The position numbers and the translations under genes are program-made. This document shows, one piece after another, positions 5,333-12,732 of a DNA stretch of 15,067 nt (positions within the stretch are counted from its first letter, which is position 1; the number at the start of each line of letters is the position of its first letter). Below the pieces are notes generated by a model that saw only the letters and a list, made by a program, of their open reading frames with translations, had not been told where the DNA came from and did not search any database. The stretch comes from JBIIUJ01 sp044340025 (GTDB lineage: Bacteria > Pseudomonadota > Alphaproteobacteria > Caulobacterales > Aquidulcibacteraceae), in contig JBIIUJ010000058.1 of assembly GCA_044340025.1 (NCBI GenBank), positions 1-15,067 of the forward strand, written 5' to 3'.

Positions 5333-6990
5333 GGTCGCCTGTCGTTCGCGCCGCCTGGTCTTGCCTTGCGCTGGCGGCTGCAGGCCTTTCGGCCGTTCCC
5401 GCTGTCGCCCGCGCGCAATCAGCGATGGATGCGCCAATTCCCGTTCAAGTCGGGCGCTTGGAGCCGGGGCTGACGCAAAAACTGACGCTGCCGCTCAACA
5501 AGTCCGCCGTGGTGGACCTGCCCGTCGATGTGCGCGACGTGGTGCTGGGATCCCCGGACGTCGCCGAAGCGGTGGTGCGCACGCCGCGCCGTGTGTTCCT
5601 GATGGGCCTGAAGCCGGGAACAACCAACGCCTATTTCCTGGACGCGATGGGCCGCCAGATCCTGGCCCTCGACATTCGGGTGGCGCAGGATACCGCCACG
5701 CTGGATGATCTTGTCCGCCGTCTCGCCCCGGACGCGCGCGTCTCGTTCGAGGCGGTCAATGACGGGCTGATCGTCTCTGGCGAGGCGCCCAGCGTCCAGG
5801 TGGCCGATCGGGTGATGCAGATCGCCCGCCGCTTCGTGGAAAAGCCTGAAAACGCAGTCAATCTCATCAGCGTGCGTGGCAGCCAGCAGGTTCTGCTGCG
5901 GGTGCGCGTGGTGGAGATGCAGCGCACCATCGTCAAGCAGTTGGGCGTGAACCTCAATCTGGAGGACATGCTCCAGCGGGTGCTGCCCGAAGACACCTTC
6001 CTGAAACTGGCCATGGCCAACGGCTTCTCGATCGCTGGCAGGCCGCTTGGCGGTCTGGACCTGCGCGGCGGCTGGGCGTCCACCACGCTGGTTCCCCAGA
6101 CCTACAGCTTCGGCAACATCTTCTCGCCCGGAGACCCCTCCCGGTTCGGGCTCGCCGGCTCCATCGATCCGCAATTGGCGGGCGTGGGCGGCTTTGCGCG
6201 CGACTTCATCGATCCGGCCCGGCCCGACCTCGGGTTCCGCTACACGTTCGGGCCTGGTCAGCTCTCCTCCAAGCAGCAGGCCGACGCCGCCATCAATGCG
6301 CTGGAGCGGGTGGGTGTTCTGCGCACGCTGGCCGAGCCGAACGTGACGGCGGTTTCGGGCGAGGCGGCTCGCTTCCTTGTCGGCGGCGAGTTTCCGGTTC
6401 CGATTTCGCAGGACAACGATCGGATCTCGACGGAGTTCAAACCCTTCGGCGTCGGCCTTGCGTTCACCCCGATCGTGCTGAGCGAAGGACGGATTTCGCT
6501 GAAGGTCTCAACCGAGGTCAGCGAACTCACCAACCAGGGCGCCTTCACCACCGGCGACCGGGTGATCCGCGACGCCGACGGCGTCAATCAGATCGTGCGC
6601 GGGCTGACGATCCCGGCGCTTTCGGTGCGCCGGGTGGAATCCACCACCGAACTGCCGTCTGGCGGGTCGATCGTGCTGGCTGGTCTGATCCAGCAGCGCA
6701 CACGTCAGGCCATCGAAGGGCTGCCGGGCGCCAAGGATCTGCCGGTGCTGGGCAATCTGTTCCGCTCGCGCGACTTCCAGAACGACGAGACCGAGCTCGT
6801 CATCATCATCACGCCCTATCTCGTAAACCCTGTGGCCCTCGACCAGCTCCAGACGCCGGCGGACGGCTTTGCGCCCGCCACCGACAGCGAGACGCTGTTC
6901 CTGGGGCGGATCAACCGCACCTTCCGCACGCCGGGCGCAGACACGGGCGAGCGCCGCCTGCGTGGGCCGTTCGGCCACATCCTGCCCTGA
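5329..6990 (+). CDS. cpaC: CpaC/RcpA, outer-membrane secretin of the Tad pilus
   Basis: Forms the multimeric outer-membrane channel through which the Flp pilus leaves the cell. The 553-residue product begins with a signal peptide (cleavage expected after ARA, about residue 29). An N-terminal pilus/secretin domain follows (about 40-120, with VVLGSPDVAEAVVRTPRRVFLMGLKPGTTN), then a BON-like segment (about 125-180) and a secretin N1-like stretch. The C-terminal secretin core holds FLVGGEFPVP (about 350), LPSGGSIVLAGLIQQ (from 442) and the signature GLPGAKDLPVLGNLF...ELVIIITPYLV (from 464). Residues about 215-320 form a Gly/Pro-rich stretch between the BON part and the core that seems longer than in other CpaC proteins I recall. 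It is followed after 10 nt by cpaD. Confidence 0.94.
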   Translation: MRSPVVRAAWSCLALAAAGLSAVPAVARAQSAMDAPIPVQVGRLEPGLTQKLTLPLNKSAVVDLPVDVRDVVLGSPDVAEAVVRTPRRVFLMGLKPGTTNAYFLDAMGRQILALDIRVAQDTATLDDLVRRLAPDARVSFEAVNDGLIVSGEAPSVQVADRVMQIARRFVEKPENAVNLISVRGSQQVLLRVRVVEMQRTIVKQLGVNLNLEDMLQRVLPEDTFLKLAMANGFSIAGRPLGGLDLRGGWASTTLVPQTYSFGNIFSPGDPSRFGLAGSIDPQLAGVGGFARDFIDPARPDLGFRYTFGPGQLSSKQQADAAINALERVGVLRTLAEPNVTAVSGEAARFLVGGEFPVPISQDNDRISTEFKPFGVGLAFTPIVLSEGRISLKVSTEVSELTNQGAFTTGDRVIRDADGVNQIVRGLTIPALSVRRVESTTELPSGGSIVLAGLIQQRTRQAIEGLPGAKDLPVLGNLFRSRDFQNDETELVIIITPYLVNPVALDQLQTPADGFAPATDSETLFLGRINRTFRTPGADTGERRLRGPFGHILP

Positions 6991-7000
6991 GGACCTTCGC

Positions 7001-7705
7001 ATGACGACGACCCCGCGCGCGATCCTGATCGGTCTTGCAGCCCTGGCCGGACTGGCGCTGGCTGGTTGCGGCACGCCGCGCGGCGCCGATATCGCCCAGC
7101 TGCGCACCACGCCGCTCGACGCCCACCCCATCACCGTCAGCGCAGTGAACGAGCGGCTGGAGGTGCGCGCGCCCCTGGCCGCCCAGACCCTGCACGGGGA
7201 AGACCGCCAAGCGCTGGAGCAGTTCGTCCGGATCTATCACGAGATGGGCCACGGCCCGATCGTCGTCAGCCTGCCGTCTGGCGGGGCCAACGCCCAGGCG
7301 GCGGTGCAGGTGGCCACCGACGTGCGGGCGCGGCTGTTTGCAGCCGGGGTGGACTGGGAACAGATCGCGGGCGGTATGATCGAGGCGGCGGCCGGCGCGG
7401 AGCCGCCGATCGTGCTGTCTTTCCAGCGCTACGAGGCGAAGGCTGCGCCCTGCAAGCCGATGTCGGACTACAATCTGACCCGCACGGCCAGCAATCTGGC
7501 TCCAGGGCGGTTCGGATGCGCGCAAGCCGCCAATCTCGCCGTCATGCTGGCCGATCCAGCCGATCTGAAAGGACCGCGCCCCGTGACCCCCTCCGACGCC
7601 GGCCGGCGCGATGTCGTGCTTGGCAAGTATCGTGAAGGCCAGCCGACGTCGGCGGAACGGGCCGAAGACGAGCGCGGCAGCGTTCGCGCAGGAACACGCC
7701 AATGA
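7001..7705 (+). CDS. cpaD: CpaD, Tad pilus biogenesis lipoprotein
   Basis: Lipoprotein that accompanies the secretin in the Tad pilus outer-membrane complex. The 234-residue protein starts with a lipoprotein signal; the lipobox LAGC puts the lipidated cysteine at residue 23. The C-terminal half carries the CpaD pattern of a cysteine in APCKPMSDYN and a second in FGCAQAANLAVMLADPADL. The C-terminus after about residue 190 is charged and probably flexible. The start ATG at 7001 follows GAGGA with a 7-nt spacer, the RBS overlapping the cpaC stop; longer upstream frames are not signal-peptide-like. The stop overlaps the cpaE start as ATGA. Confidence 0.9.
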   Translation: MTTTPRAILIGLAALAGLALAGCGTPRGADIAQLRTTPLDAHPITVSAVNERLEVRAPLAAQTLHGEDRQALEQFVRIYHEMGHGPIVVSLPSGGANAQAAVQVATDVRARLFAAGVDWEQIAGGMIEAAAGAEPPIVLSFQRYEAKAAPCKPMSDYNLTRTASNLAPGRFGCAQAANLAVMLADPADLKGPRPVTPSDAGRRDVVLGKYREGQPTSAERAEDERGSVRAGTRQ

Positions 7706-9090
7706 CCGGGAGCTCAGGCAAGCGTTGGTCGCAACTCGTCGCGAGCGACGAGACGATCGATTTTGACGCCGATCTCGATTTCATCGCCCCGCAGCCGCAA
7801 GCCGACCCGCCGCCGCCTGCCGCCAACGCGGACTTTGACGTCTCCAGCTTCGAACAGGCCTATTCCGGCGAACTGGAGCGTGGCGGCGACCAGCCCGTGC
7901 CGCGCATTTCGATTCAGGCCTTCTGCGAGCGCGCCGAGACCGCCCAGCTTCTCCAGGCCGCTTCGACGGACCGGCGTCTGGCGAAGGCGAGCATGACGGT
8001 GGCTATCGGCGGCATCGTCGGCGCGACGGAGTTTTTCGCCAGCCAGCCGAACCCCAATCTGATCATCGTTGAAAGCACGGCGCCGCCGCAGGGCCTGCTG
8101 GCCCAGCTCGACAAGCTCGCCATTCATTGCGACGCCGGGGTGAAGGTGCTGGTGATCGGCGTCTCCAACGACATCCAGCTCTATCGCGAGCTGATGCGGC
8201 GCGGCGTCTCGGAATACATCGTTCCACCGCTGCAGCCGTTGCAGGTCATCCGCGCGATCGCCGGGCTCTACGCCGACCCCGCAAAGCCGTTCCTGGGCAA
8301 GGTGGCCGCCTTCATCGGGGCCAAGGGGGGCGTGGGATCGTCCACGCTGTGCCACAACGTGGCCTGGGCGGTCGCCGAGCATATCCGGGTGAATTGCACG
8401 CTCGTCGATCTCGATCTGTCGTGGGGCACAGCCGGCCTCGACTTCAATCAGGACCCGATCCAGAGCGTGGCCGACGCGCTCGTCAGCCCCGAGCGGGTCG
8501 ACGACGTGCTGCTGGATCGCCTGCTGACGCGCCAGTCCGATCAGCTCACCCTGTTTACCGCCCCGGCGACGCTGGACCGGGACTATGAGATCGCCCCCGA
8601 GGCCTATGAGGTGGTGATTGAAGGCGTGCGGCGCGGCGTGCCCCATGTGCTGATCGATCTGCCCCACATCTGGAGCCCGTGGGTGCGGCGCACCCTGATC
8701 GCGGCCGATGATGTGGTGATCACCGCAACGCCCGATCTCGCCTCGCTGCGCAACGCCAAGAACCTGTTCGACCTGCTCAAGAGCGCCCGGCCGCATGATG
8801 GCCCGCCGCGCCTCGTGCTCAACACGGTGGGCGTGCCCAAGCGGCCGGAGATCCCGGTGAAGGATTTCGCCGAAGCCCTGGGCGTCGATCCCGTCCTGGT
8901 GCTGCCGTTTGATGCGCCGCTCTATGCCGCCGCCGCCAACAATGGCCAGATGCTGGCGGAAGCATCGCCTCAGTCCAAGGCCGCCGAAGGGGTGGACCAC
9001 CTCGCCCGCATGCTGACGGGTCGTGCGCCGCCGCCCAAGCCCAAGACCCTGATGAGCACCATCAAGGGGCTCAAGGTGGGCAAGCGCTAG
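7702..9090 (+). CDS. cpaE: CpaE/TadZ, ParA/MinD-like Tad pilus localisation ATPase
   Basis: Cytoplasmic protein of the ParA/MinD superfamily that places the Tad machinery at the cell pole in Caulobacter and relatives. The 462-residue protein has an acidic, Pro-rich N-terminus (1-65), a CheY-like pseudo-receiver region (about 66-195, with VLVIGVSNDIQLYRELMRRGVSEYIVPPLQP) and the ATPase domain (about 200-445). The P-loop reads GAKGGVGSST at 206-215: the ParA signature lysine K208 is kept, but the Walker A lysine is replaced by S213, as reported for several CpaE/TadZ proteins. A switch-like VDLDLSWGTAGLDFNQ follows at about 237-252, and VLIDLPHIWSPW later. It starts 4 bp inside cpaD and is followed without a gap by cpaF. 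Confidence 0.92.
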   Translation: MTGSSGKRWSQLVASDETIDFDADLDFIAPQPQADPPPPAANADFDVSSFEQAYSGELERGGDQPVPRISIQAFCERAETAQLLQAASTDRRLAKASMTVAIGGIVGATEFFASQPNPNLIIVESTAPPQGLLAQLDKLAIHCDAGVKVLVIGVSNDIQLYRELMRRGVSEYIVPPLQPLQVIRAIAGLYADPAKPFLGKVAAFIGAKGGVGSSTLCHNVAWAVAEHIRVNCTLVDLDLSWGTAGLDFNQDPIQSVADALVSPERVDDVLLDRLLTRQSDQLTLFTAPATLDRDYEIAPEAYEVVIEGVRRGVPHVLIDLPHIWSPWVRRTLIAADDVVITATPDLASLRNAKNLFDLLKSARPHDGPPRLVLNTVGVPKRPEIPVKDFAEALGVDPVLVLPFDAPLYAAAANNGQMLAEASPQSKAAEGVDHLARMLTGRAPPPKPKTLMSTIKGLKVGKR

Positions 9091-10560
9091 ATGTTCGGAC
9101 GGCGACCCCAGGATGGCGCCGGGCCAGCTGCGCCGGCCGCAGCCCCCGCTCCGGCGCGCCCGGCAGCGCCCGTCGCTGCGCCAAAGCCGGCGCAAAACAG
9201 CTACGACGCCGCCAACGACCGGTTCAACGCCCTGCTTCAGGCCAAGCCGACGCCGGCGGCAGTCGCGGCGGCCGAGCACCGCTCGGAAGAGTATTTCCGC
9301 ACCAAGACCAGCGTTTTCAATGCCCTGATCGAGACGATCGAGCTGTCGGAGCTCGCCGGTCTCTCCCCGGAGACTGCGCGCGAGGAAATCCGCGACATCG
9401 TTGCGGAAATCATCTCGATCAAGAACATCGTCCTGTCGGTGTCGGAGCAGGACGCGCTGCTGACAGACATCTGCAACGACGTTCTGGGCTACGGCCCGCT
9501 CGAACCGCTGCTCGCGCGCGACGACATCGCCGACATCATGGTCAATGGCGCCAACTCGGTCTTCATCGAAGTCGCCGGGAAGGTGGAAAAGACCGGAGTC
9601 CGGTTCCGCGACAACGCCCAGCTGATGAATATCTGCCAGCGGATCGTCTCCCAGGTGGGGCGCCGGGTGGACGAATCCTCCCCCATCTGCGACGCGCGTC
9701 TGCCAGACGGCTCGCGCGTCAACGTCATCGCCCCGCCGCTCTCCATCGACGGACCCTCCCTCACGATCCGGAAGTTCAAGAAGGAAAAGCTCCGGATGAA
9801 GGACCTCGTCGGGTTCGGCTCCATTTCGGAGGCGGGCGCCAGGGTTCTGTCGGTGATCGGCGCCTGCCGCTGCAACGTGCTGATTTCCGGAGGCACGGGC
9901 TCGGGCAAGACCACCTTGCTGAACGTGCTGACCGCCTTCATCGGCCCCAGCGAGCGGGTGATCACCTGCGAAGACGCCGCCGAACTTCAGCTCCAGCAGC
10001 CGCACGTGGTGCGGCTCGAAACGCGCCCGCCCAATCTTGAAGGTCAGGGCTCCATTTCGATGCGCGACCTTGTGAAGAACTGTCTGCGGATGCGGCCCGA
10101 TCGCATCATCGTGGGCGAAGTGCGCGGCGCGGAGGCGTTTGACCTCCTGCAGGCGATGAACACCGGCCACGACGGCTCCATGGGCACGCTCCACGCCAAC
10201 AGCCCGCGCGAAGGCCTCTCCCGGATGGAGAGCATGATCACGATGGGCGGCTTCAGCCTGCCGCCCAAGACGATCCGCGAGATGATCGTCGGCTCCATCG
10301 ATGTGGTGGTTCAGGCCGCCCGTCTGCGCGATGGCTCGCGCCGCATCACCCACATCACCGAAGTGATCGGCCTCGAGGGCGAGGTGATCGTCACCCAGGA
10401 TCTGATCACCTTCGAGGTGGACGGCGAAGACGCCAATGGGCGCGTAACCGGCAAGCACCGGTCGAGCGGCGTGGCGCGGCCCAAATTCTGGGATCGCGCC
10501 CGCTATTTCGGGCTGGAGAACGAACTGGCCCAGGCGCTCGACGCGGCGGAGTTCTCCTGA
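9091..10560 (+). CDS. cpaF: CpaF/TadA, Tad pilus secretion ATPase
   Basis: Hexameric type II/IV secretion ATPase that powers Flp pilus extension, and in this family also retraction. The 489-residue protein opens with an Ala/Pro-rich, probably disordered tail (about 9-36) and a helical N-terminal domain (to about 230). The ATPase core follows, with Walker A GGTGSGKT at 267-274, the Asp box CEDAAELQL (about 293-301), Walker B RIIVGEVRGAEAFDLLQAM and the His box HDGSMGTLHAN. All expected catalytic motifs are intact. The ATG directly follows the cpaE stop (TAG-ATG), with AAGGTGGG about 10 nt upstream, and the stop overlaps the tadB start as TGATG, which implies translational coupling. Confidence 0.96.
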   Translation: MFGRRPQDGAGPAAPAAAPAPARPAAPVAAPKPAQNSYDAANDRFNALLQAKPTPAAVAAAEHRSEEYFRTKTSVFNALIETIELSELAGLSPETAREEIRDIVAEIISIKNIVLSVSEQDALLTDICNDVLGYGPLEPLLARDDIADIMVNGANSVFIEVAGKVEKTGVRFRDNAQLMNICQRIVSQVGRRVDESSPICDARLPDGSRVNVIAPPLSIDGPSLTIRKFKKEKLRMKDLVGFGSISEAGARVLSVIGACRCNVLISGGTGSGKTTLLNVLTAFIGPSERVITCEDAAELQLQQPHVVRLETRPPNLEGQGSISMRDLVKNCLRMRPDRIIVGEVRGAEAFDLLQAMNTGHDGSMGTLHANSPREGLSRMESMITMGGFSLPPKTIREMIVGSIDVVVQAARLRDGSRRITHITEVIGLEGEVIVTQDLITFEVDGEDANGRVTGKHRSSGVARPKFWDRARYFGLENELAQALDAAEFS

Positions 10561-11549
10561 TGGAAACGATGCCGCTGCTGGCCTCCCTTTTGGCTGCAGT
10601 TGCGGTCGGGGGCGGGCTCTGGGCTGTCATCGGCGGCGACCGCGATCGCGAAGCCGCCCAGAAGCGCGCCCGCGAGATCAGGAAGACGGGCCGGGACTCC
10701 GCCCTGGTCGCACGCAGCAACGACCCGACGGCTCAGCGGCGCGCCCGCATCGCCGGCACGCTGAAGGACCTCGACGCGAAGGAGCGCCAGGCCCGCGCCG
10801 TGCGTCAGTCGCTTGGCGCCCGGATCGAGCAGGCGGGCCTTTCGATCACGGTTGCGCAATTCTGGATGATCTCAGCAGGCGTCGCCGCCGCCATCGCGGC
10901 GGCTCTGGCGATTGCGGCGCCGTCGATGATCTGGCTGGCGGCGGTGGGGGCGTTCGTCGGCGGGCTTGGCCTGCCGCGCTGGTTTCTGGGCTTTCTGCGC
11001 GCCGGGCGTCTGAAGAAGTTCGAGCTCGAGTTTCCAAGCGCGATGGAAGTCATCGTGCGGGGCGTGAAGTCCGGACTGCCGCTCAACGAGTGTCTGAAGG
11101 TCATCGCCCGCGAGGCTCCGGAGCCGCTCGCGGGCGAGTTCACCCGCCTGACCGACAATCTCGCCATGGGCGTGCAGCTCGACGCCTGTCTTCAGAAAAT
11201 GTTCGAGCGGATCCCGCTGCCGGAGGTCAACTTCTTCGGCATCGTGCTGGTGATTCAGCAGAAGGCCGGCGGGAACCTGTCTGAGGCGCTTCAAAACCTG
11301 GCGTCGGTGCTTCGCGCCCGCAAAATGATGAAAGAGAAGATCAAGGCGCTTTCAAGTGAAGCGGTGGCCTCGGCTGGCATCATCGCCGCGCTTCCTTTCG
11401 CGGTCATGATCCTCGTTTACGTCACAAGCCCGGACTATATGAACCTTCTTTTCACCGACCCGACAGGCCATATGGGCCTGCTGGTCGGAGGCGTCATGAT
11501 GACCTTGGGCATCCTGGTGATGCGCAAGATGATCAACTTCGACTTCTAG
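10560..11549 (+). CDS. tadB: TadB, inner-membrane platform protein of the Tad pilus
   Basis: One of two GspF-like platform proteins that pair with the CpaF ATPase. It has 329 residues: an N-terminal membrane helix (about 5-24), a charged cytoplasmic segment rich in Arg and Lys (27-85), a hydrophobic hairpin (about 101-146), a type II secretion F domain (about 155-290, with FPSAMEVIVRGVKSGLPLNECL and VIQQKAGGNLSEALQNLASVLR) and a final membrane segment (about 305-325). Length is normal. The ATG at 10560 shares its first base with the TGA of cpaF. The TadC gene follows after 10 nt. Confidence 0.93.
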   Translation: METMPLLASLLAAVAVGGGLWAVIGGDRDREAAQKRAREIRKTGRDSALVARSNDPTAQRRARIAGTLKDLDAKERQARAVRQSLGARIEQAGLSITVAQFWMISAGVAAAIAAALAIAAPSMIWLAAVGAFVGGLGLPRWFLGFLRAGRLKKFELEFPSAMEVIVRGVKSGLPLNECLKVIAREAPEPLAGEFTRLTDNLAMGVQLDACLQKMFERIPLPEVNFFGIVLVIQQKAGGNLSEALQNLASVLRARKMMKEKIKALSSEAVASAGIIAALPFAVMILVYVTSPDYMNLLFTDPTGHMGLLVGGVMMTLGILVMRKMINFDF

Positions 11550-11559
11550 GCGAACCGCA

Positions 11560-12558
11560 ATGTTCGATACGGTTCAGGACTTTGCGATCTGGTTCACCGA
11601 CCCCGTGGTGCTGGCCAGCCTCCTGGCGGCTGGCGCATCGTTTCTGACCATCATCACGCTGGCGAGTCCGGCGCTGGCGGGCGGCAAACTGGCCGGCCGG
11701 ATGAAAGCCGTCGCGCGGCGGCGCGAGGAGCTGCGCAAGCGCAGTCGCGTGACGCAGGGCCGCGATCAGGATCGTCGTCTGAAGCGCTCGGATGAATCGG
11801 CGTTCCGCCGCTTCGTCGACACGCTCGACCTCCAGAAGGCGCTGGAAGATCCCAATCTGGTCAACCTTCTCGCCCAGGCCGGCATGCGCGGGCCGCAGCC
11901 GGTGACGATCTTCTATTTCGCCCGTTTCACCCTGCCGATCGTGTTTTTCATCGGCGGCCTCGTTTACTTCTTCGTGCTCTCGGAGAGTGAGTGGTCGTCC
12001 ACCATGCGTCTGGCTGGCGCGATCGCGGCCTGTGTCGCGGGGTTTTATCTGCCCAACATCTGGCTGATCAACGTGGTCCAGAAGCGTCAGCAATCGATCA
12101 TGCGCGCGTTTCCGGATTCGCTGGACCTGCTGCTGATCTGCGTTGAATCCGGCATGTCGATCGAACTCGCGTTCCAGCGCGTCAGCCAGGAGATCGGCCC
12201 GGTCTCGATGGAACTGGCCGAAGAGCTGAGCCTCACCACCGCCGAACTCGCCTACCTGCCTGATCGGCGGATGGCGTATGAAAATCTTGGCCGTCGAACC
12301 AACCACCAGGGTGTGCGGGCAGTCTGCACCGCGCTGATCCAGGCCGAACGCTACGGCACGCCGCTCGGCGCGGCGCTGCGGGTGATGGCCAAGGAAAACC
12401 GCGACATGCGCATGACCGCCGCCGAAAAGAAGGCTGCCGCGCTCCCGCCCAAGCTCACCGTGCCGATGATCCTGTTCTTCCTGCCGGTGTTGTTCATCGT
12501 GATTCTGACGCCCGCCTACATTCGCTGGCAGAACATGCAGGATAAAGGGGCGGGCTAG
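11560..12558 (+). CDS. tadC: TadC, second inner-membrane platform protein of the Tad pilus
   Basis: GspF-like protein of 332 residues expected to form the platform with TadB. It has an N-terminal helix (about 15-40), a basic cytoplasmic stretch (48-80), a hydrophobic hairpin (about 118-172), the F domain (about 183-290, with FPDSLDLLLICVESGMSIELAFQRVSQEI and ALIQAERYGTPLGAALRVMAKENR) and a C-terminal membrane helix (about 300-320). The start ATG at 11560 is preceded by a modest AGGCG, 7 nt away. It is the last gene of the operon visible here; TadD, which often follows, is absent and a convergent tRNA gene begins 26 bp after the stop. No intrinsic terminator is visible in that gap. Confidence 0.93.
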   Translation: MFDTVQDFAIWFTDPVVLASLLAAGASFLTIITLASPALAGGKLAGRMKAVARRREELRKRSRVTQGRDQDRRLKRSDESAFRRFVDTLDLQKALEDPNLVNLLAQAGMRGPQPVTIFYFARFTLPIVFFIGGLVYFFVLSESEWSSTMRLAGAIAACVAGFYLPNIWLINVVQKRQQSIMRAFPDSLDLLLICVESGMSIELAFQRVSQEIGPVSMELAEELSLTTAELAYLPDRRMAYENLGRRTNHQGVRAVCTALIQAERYGTPLGAALRVMAKENRDMRMTAAEKKAAALPPKLTVPMILFFLPVLFIVILTPAYIRWQNMQDKGAG

Positions 12559-12584
12559 AGGCTTGCGCTGAGACGGCGACCCGC

Positions 12585-12660
12585 TGGTGGGCCCGGCAGG
12601 ACTCGAACCTGCAACCAGACCGTTATGAGCGGCCGGCTCTAACCATTGAGCTACAGGCCC
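12585..12660 (-). tRNA. tRNA-Ile2 with CAU anticodon (lysidine type)
   Basis: The minus strand folds as a complete 73-nt tRNA plus an encoded CCA (12585-12587). Acceptor GGGCCTG pairs with CGGGCCC; the D arm is GCTC/GAGC, the anticodon stem GGCCG/CGGTC holds loop CTCATAA with anticodon CAT, and the T arm is GCAGG/CCTGC with loop TTCGAGT. CAT could mean Met or Ile2. The acceptor pairs C4-G69 and C5-G68, which the lysidine synthetase TilS uses to tell Ile2 from Met, are present, and the short D loop resembles E. coli ileX. An initiator tRNA is excluded because there is no C1-A72-type mismatch. It would read AUA codons after C34 is changed to lysidine. Confidence 0.88.
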
Positions 12661-12678
12661 CTGTTCCAGGGAGGCCCC

Positions 12679-12707
12679 GCTTAGCAGGCGCGCGGCGCGC
12701 CTTGCAA
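12679..12707 (-). promoter_or_regulatory. Putative promoter of the tRNA gene
   Basis: On the minus strand, TTGCAA (12707-12702) and CTAAGC (12684-12679) are separated by exactly 17 nt, with a GC-rich GGGGCC start region typical of stringently controlled stable-RNA promoters. Transcription would start about 12 nt before the mature tRNA. The spacer is entirely occupied by a GC-only palindrome. The short leader repeats the heptamer GGGGCCT found at the tRNA 5' end (AGGCCCC on the plus strand at 12655-12661 and 12672-12678). The elements are seen; activity is inferred. Confidence 0.4.
12687..12701. terminator. GC-only palindrome between the carboxylase stop and the tRNA gene
   Basis: GGCGCGCGGCGCGCC is a 15-bp inverted repeat of seven bases around one central base, 31 bp after the carboxylase stop codon. 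With a small loop it could form a hairpin ending the carboxylase transcript, but no U-run follows (TGCTAAG instead). It also fills the spacer of the proposed tRNA promoter, so one element may serve two purposes or neither. Confidence 0.3.
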
Positions 12708-12732
12708 GGAAGCTGCGCTTCGGCCGCAACCC

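Noticed and set aside
7714..10458. A 914-codon stop-free frame on the minus strand opposite cpaE and cpaF
   Set aside because: It is in codon register with the sense genes, so stops would need the sense codons TTA, CTA or TCA, which are rare in this GC-rich genome. It spans two well-supported genes and its translation resembles no protein family.
12559..12584. Terminator of the Tad operon between tadC and the tRNA
   Set aside because: The 26-bp gap has no stable stem followed by a T-run; the converging tRNA itself could fold but that is not evidence of termination.
12585..12660. tRNA gene as the attachment site of a mobile island carrying the Tad genes
   Set aside because: No integrase gene and no repeat of the tRNA 3' end were found near cpaA or elsewhere in the window, and base composition does not change across the cluster.
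11533..12729. A 398-codon minus-strand frame opposite tadC and across the tRNA gene
   Set aside because: It runs through a tRNA and antisense to a clear tadC, with no RBS or family resemblance.
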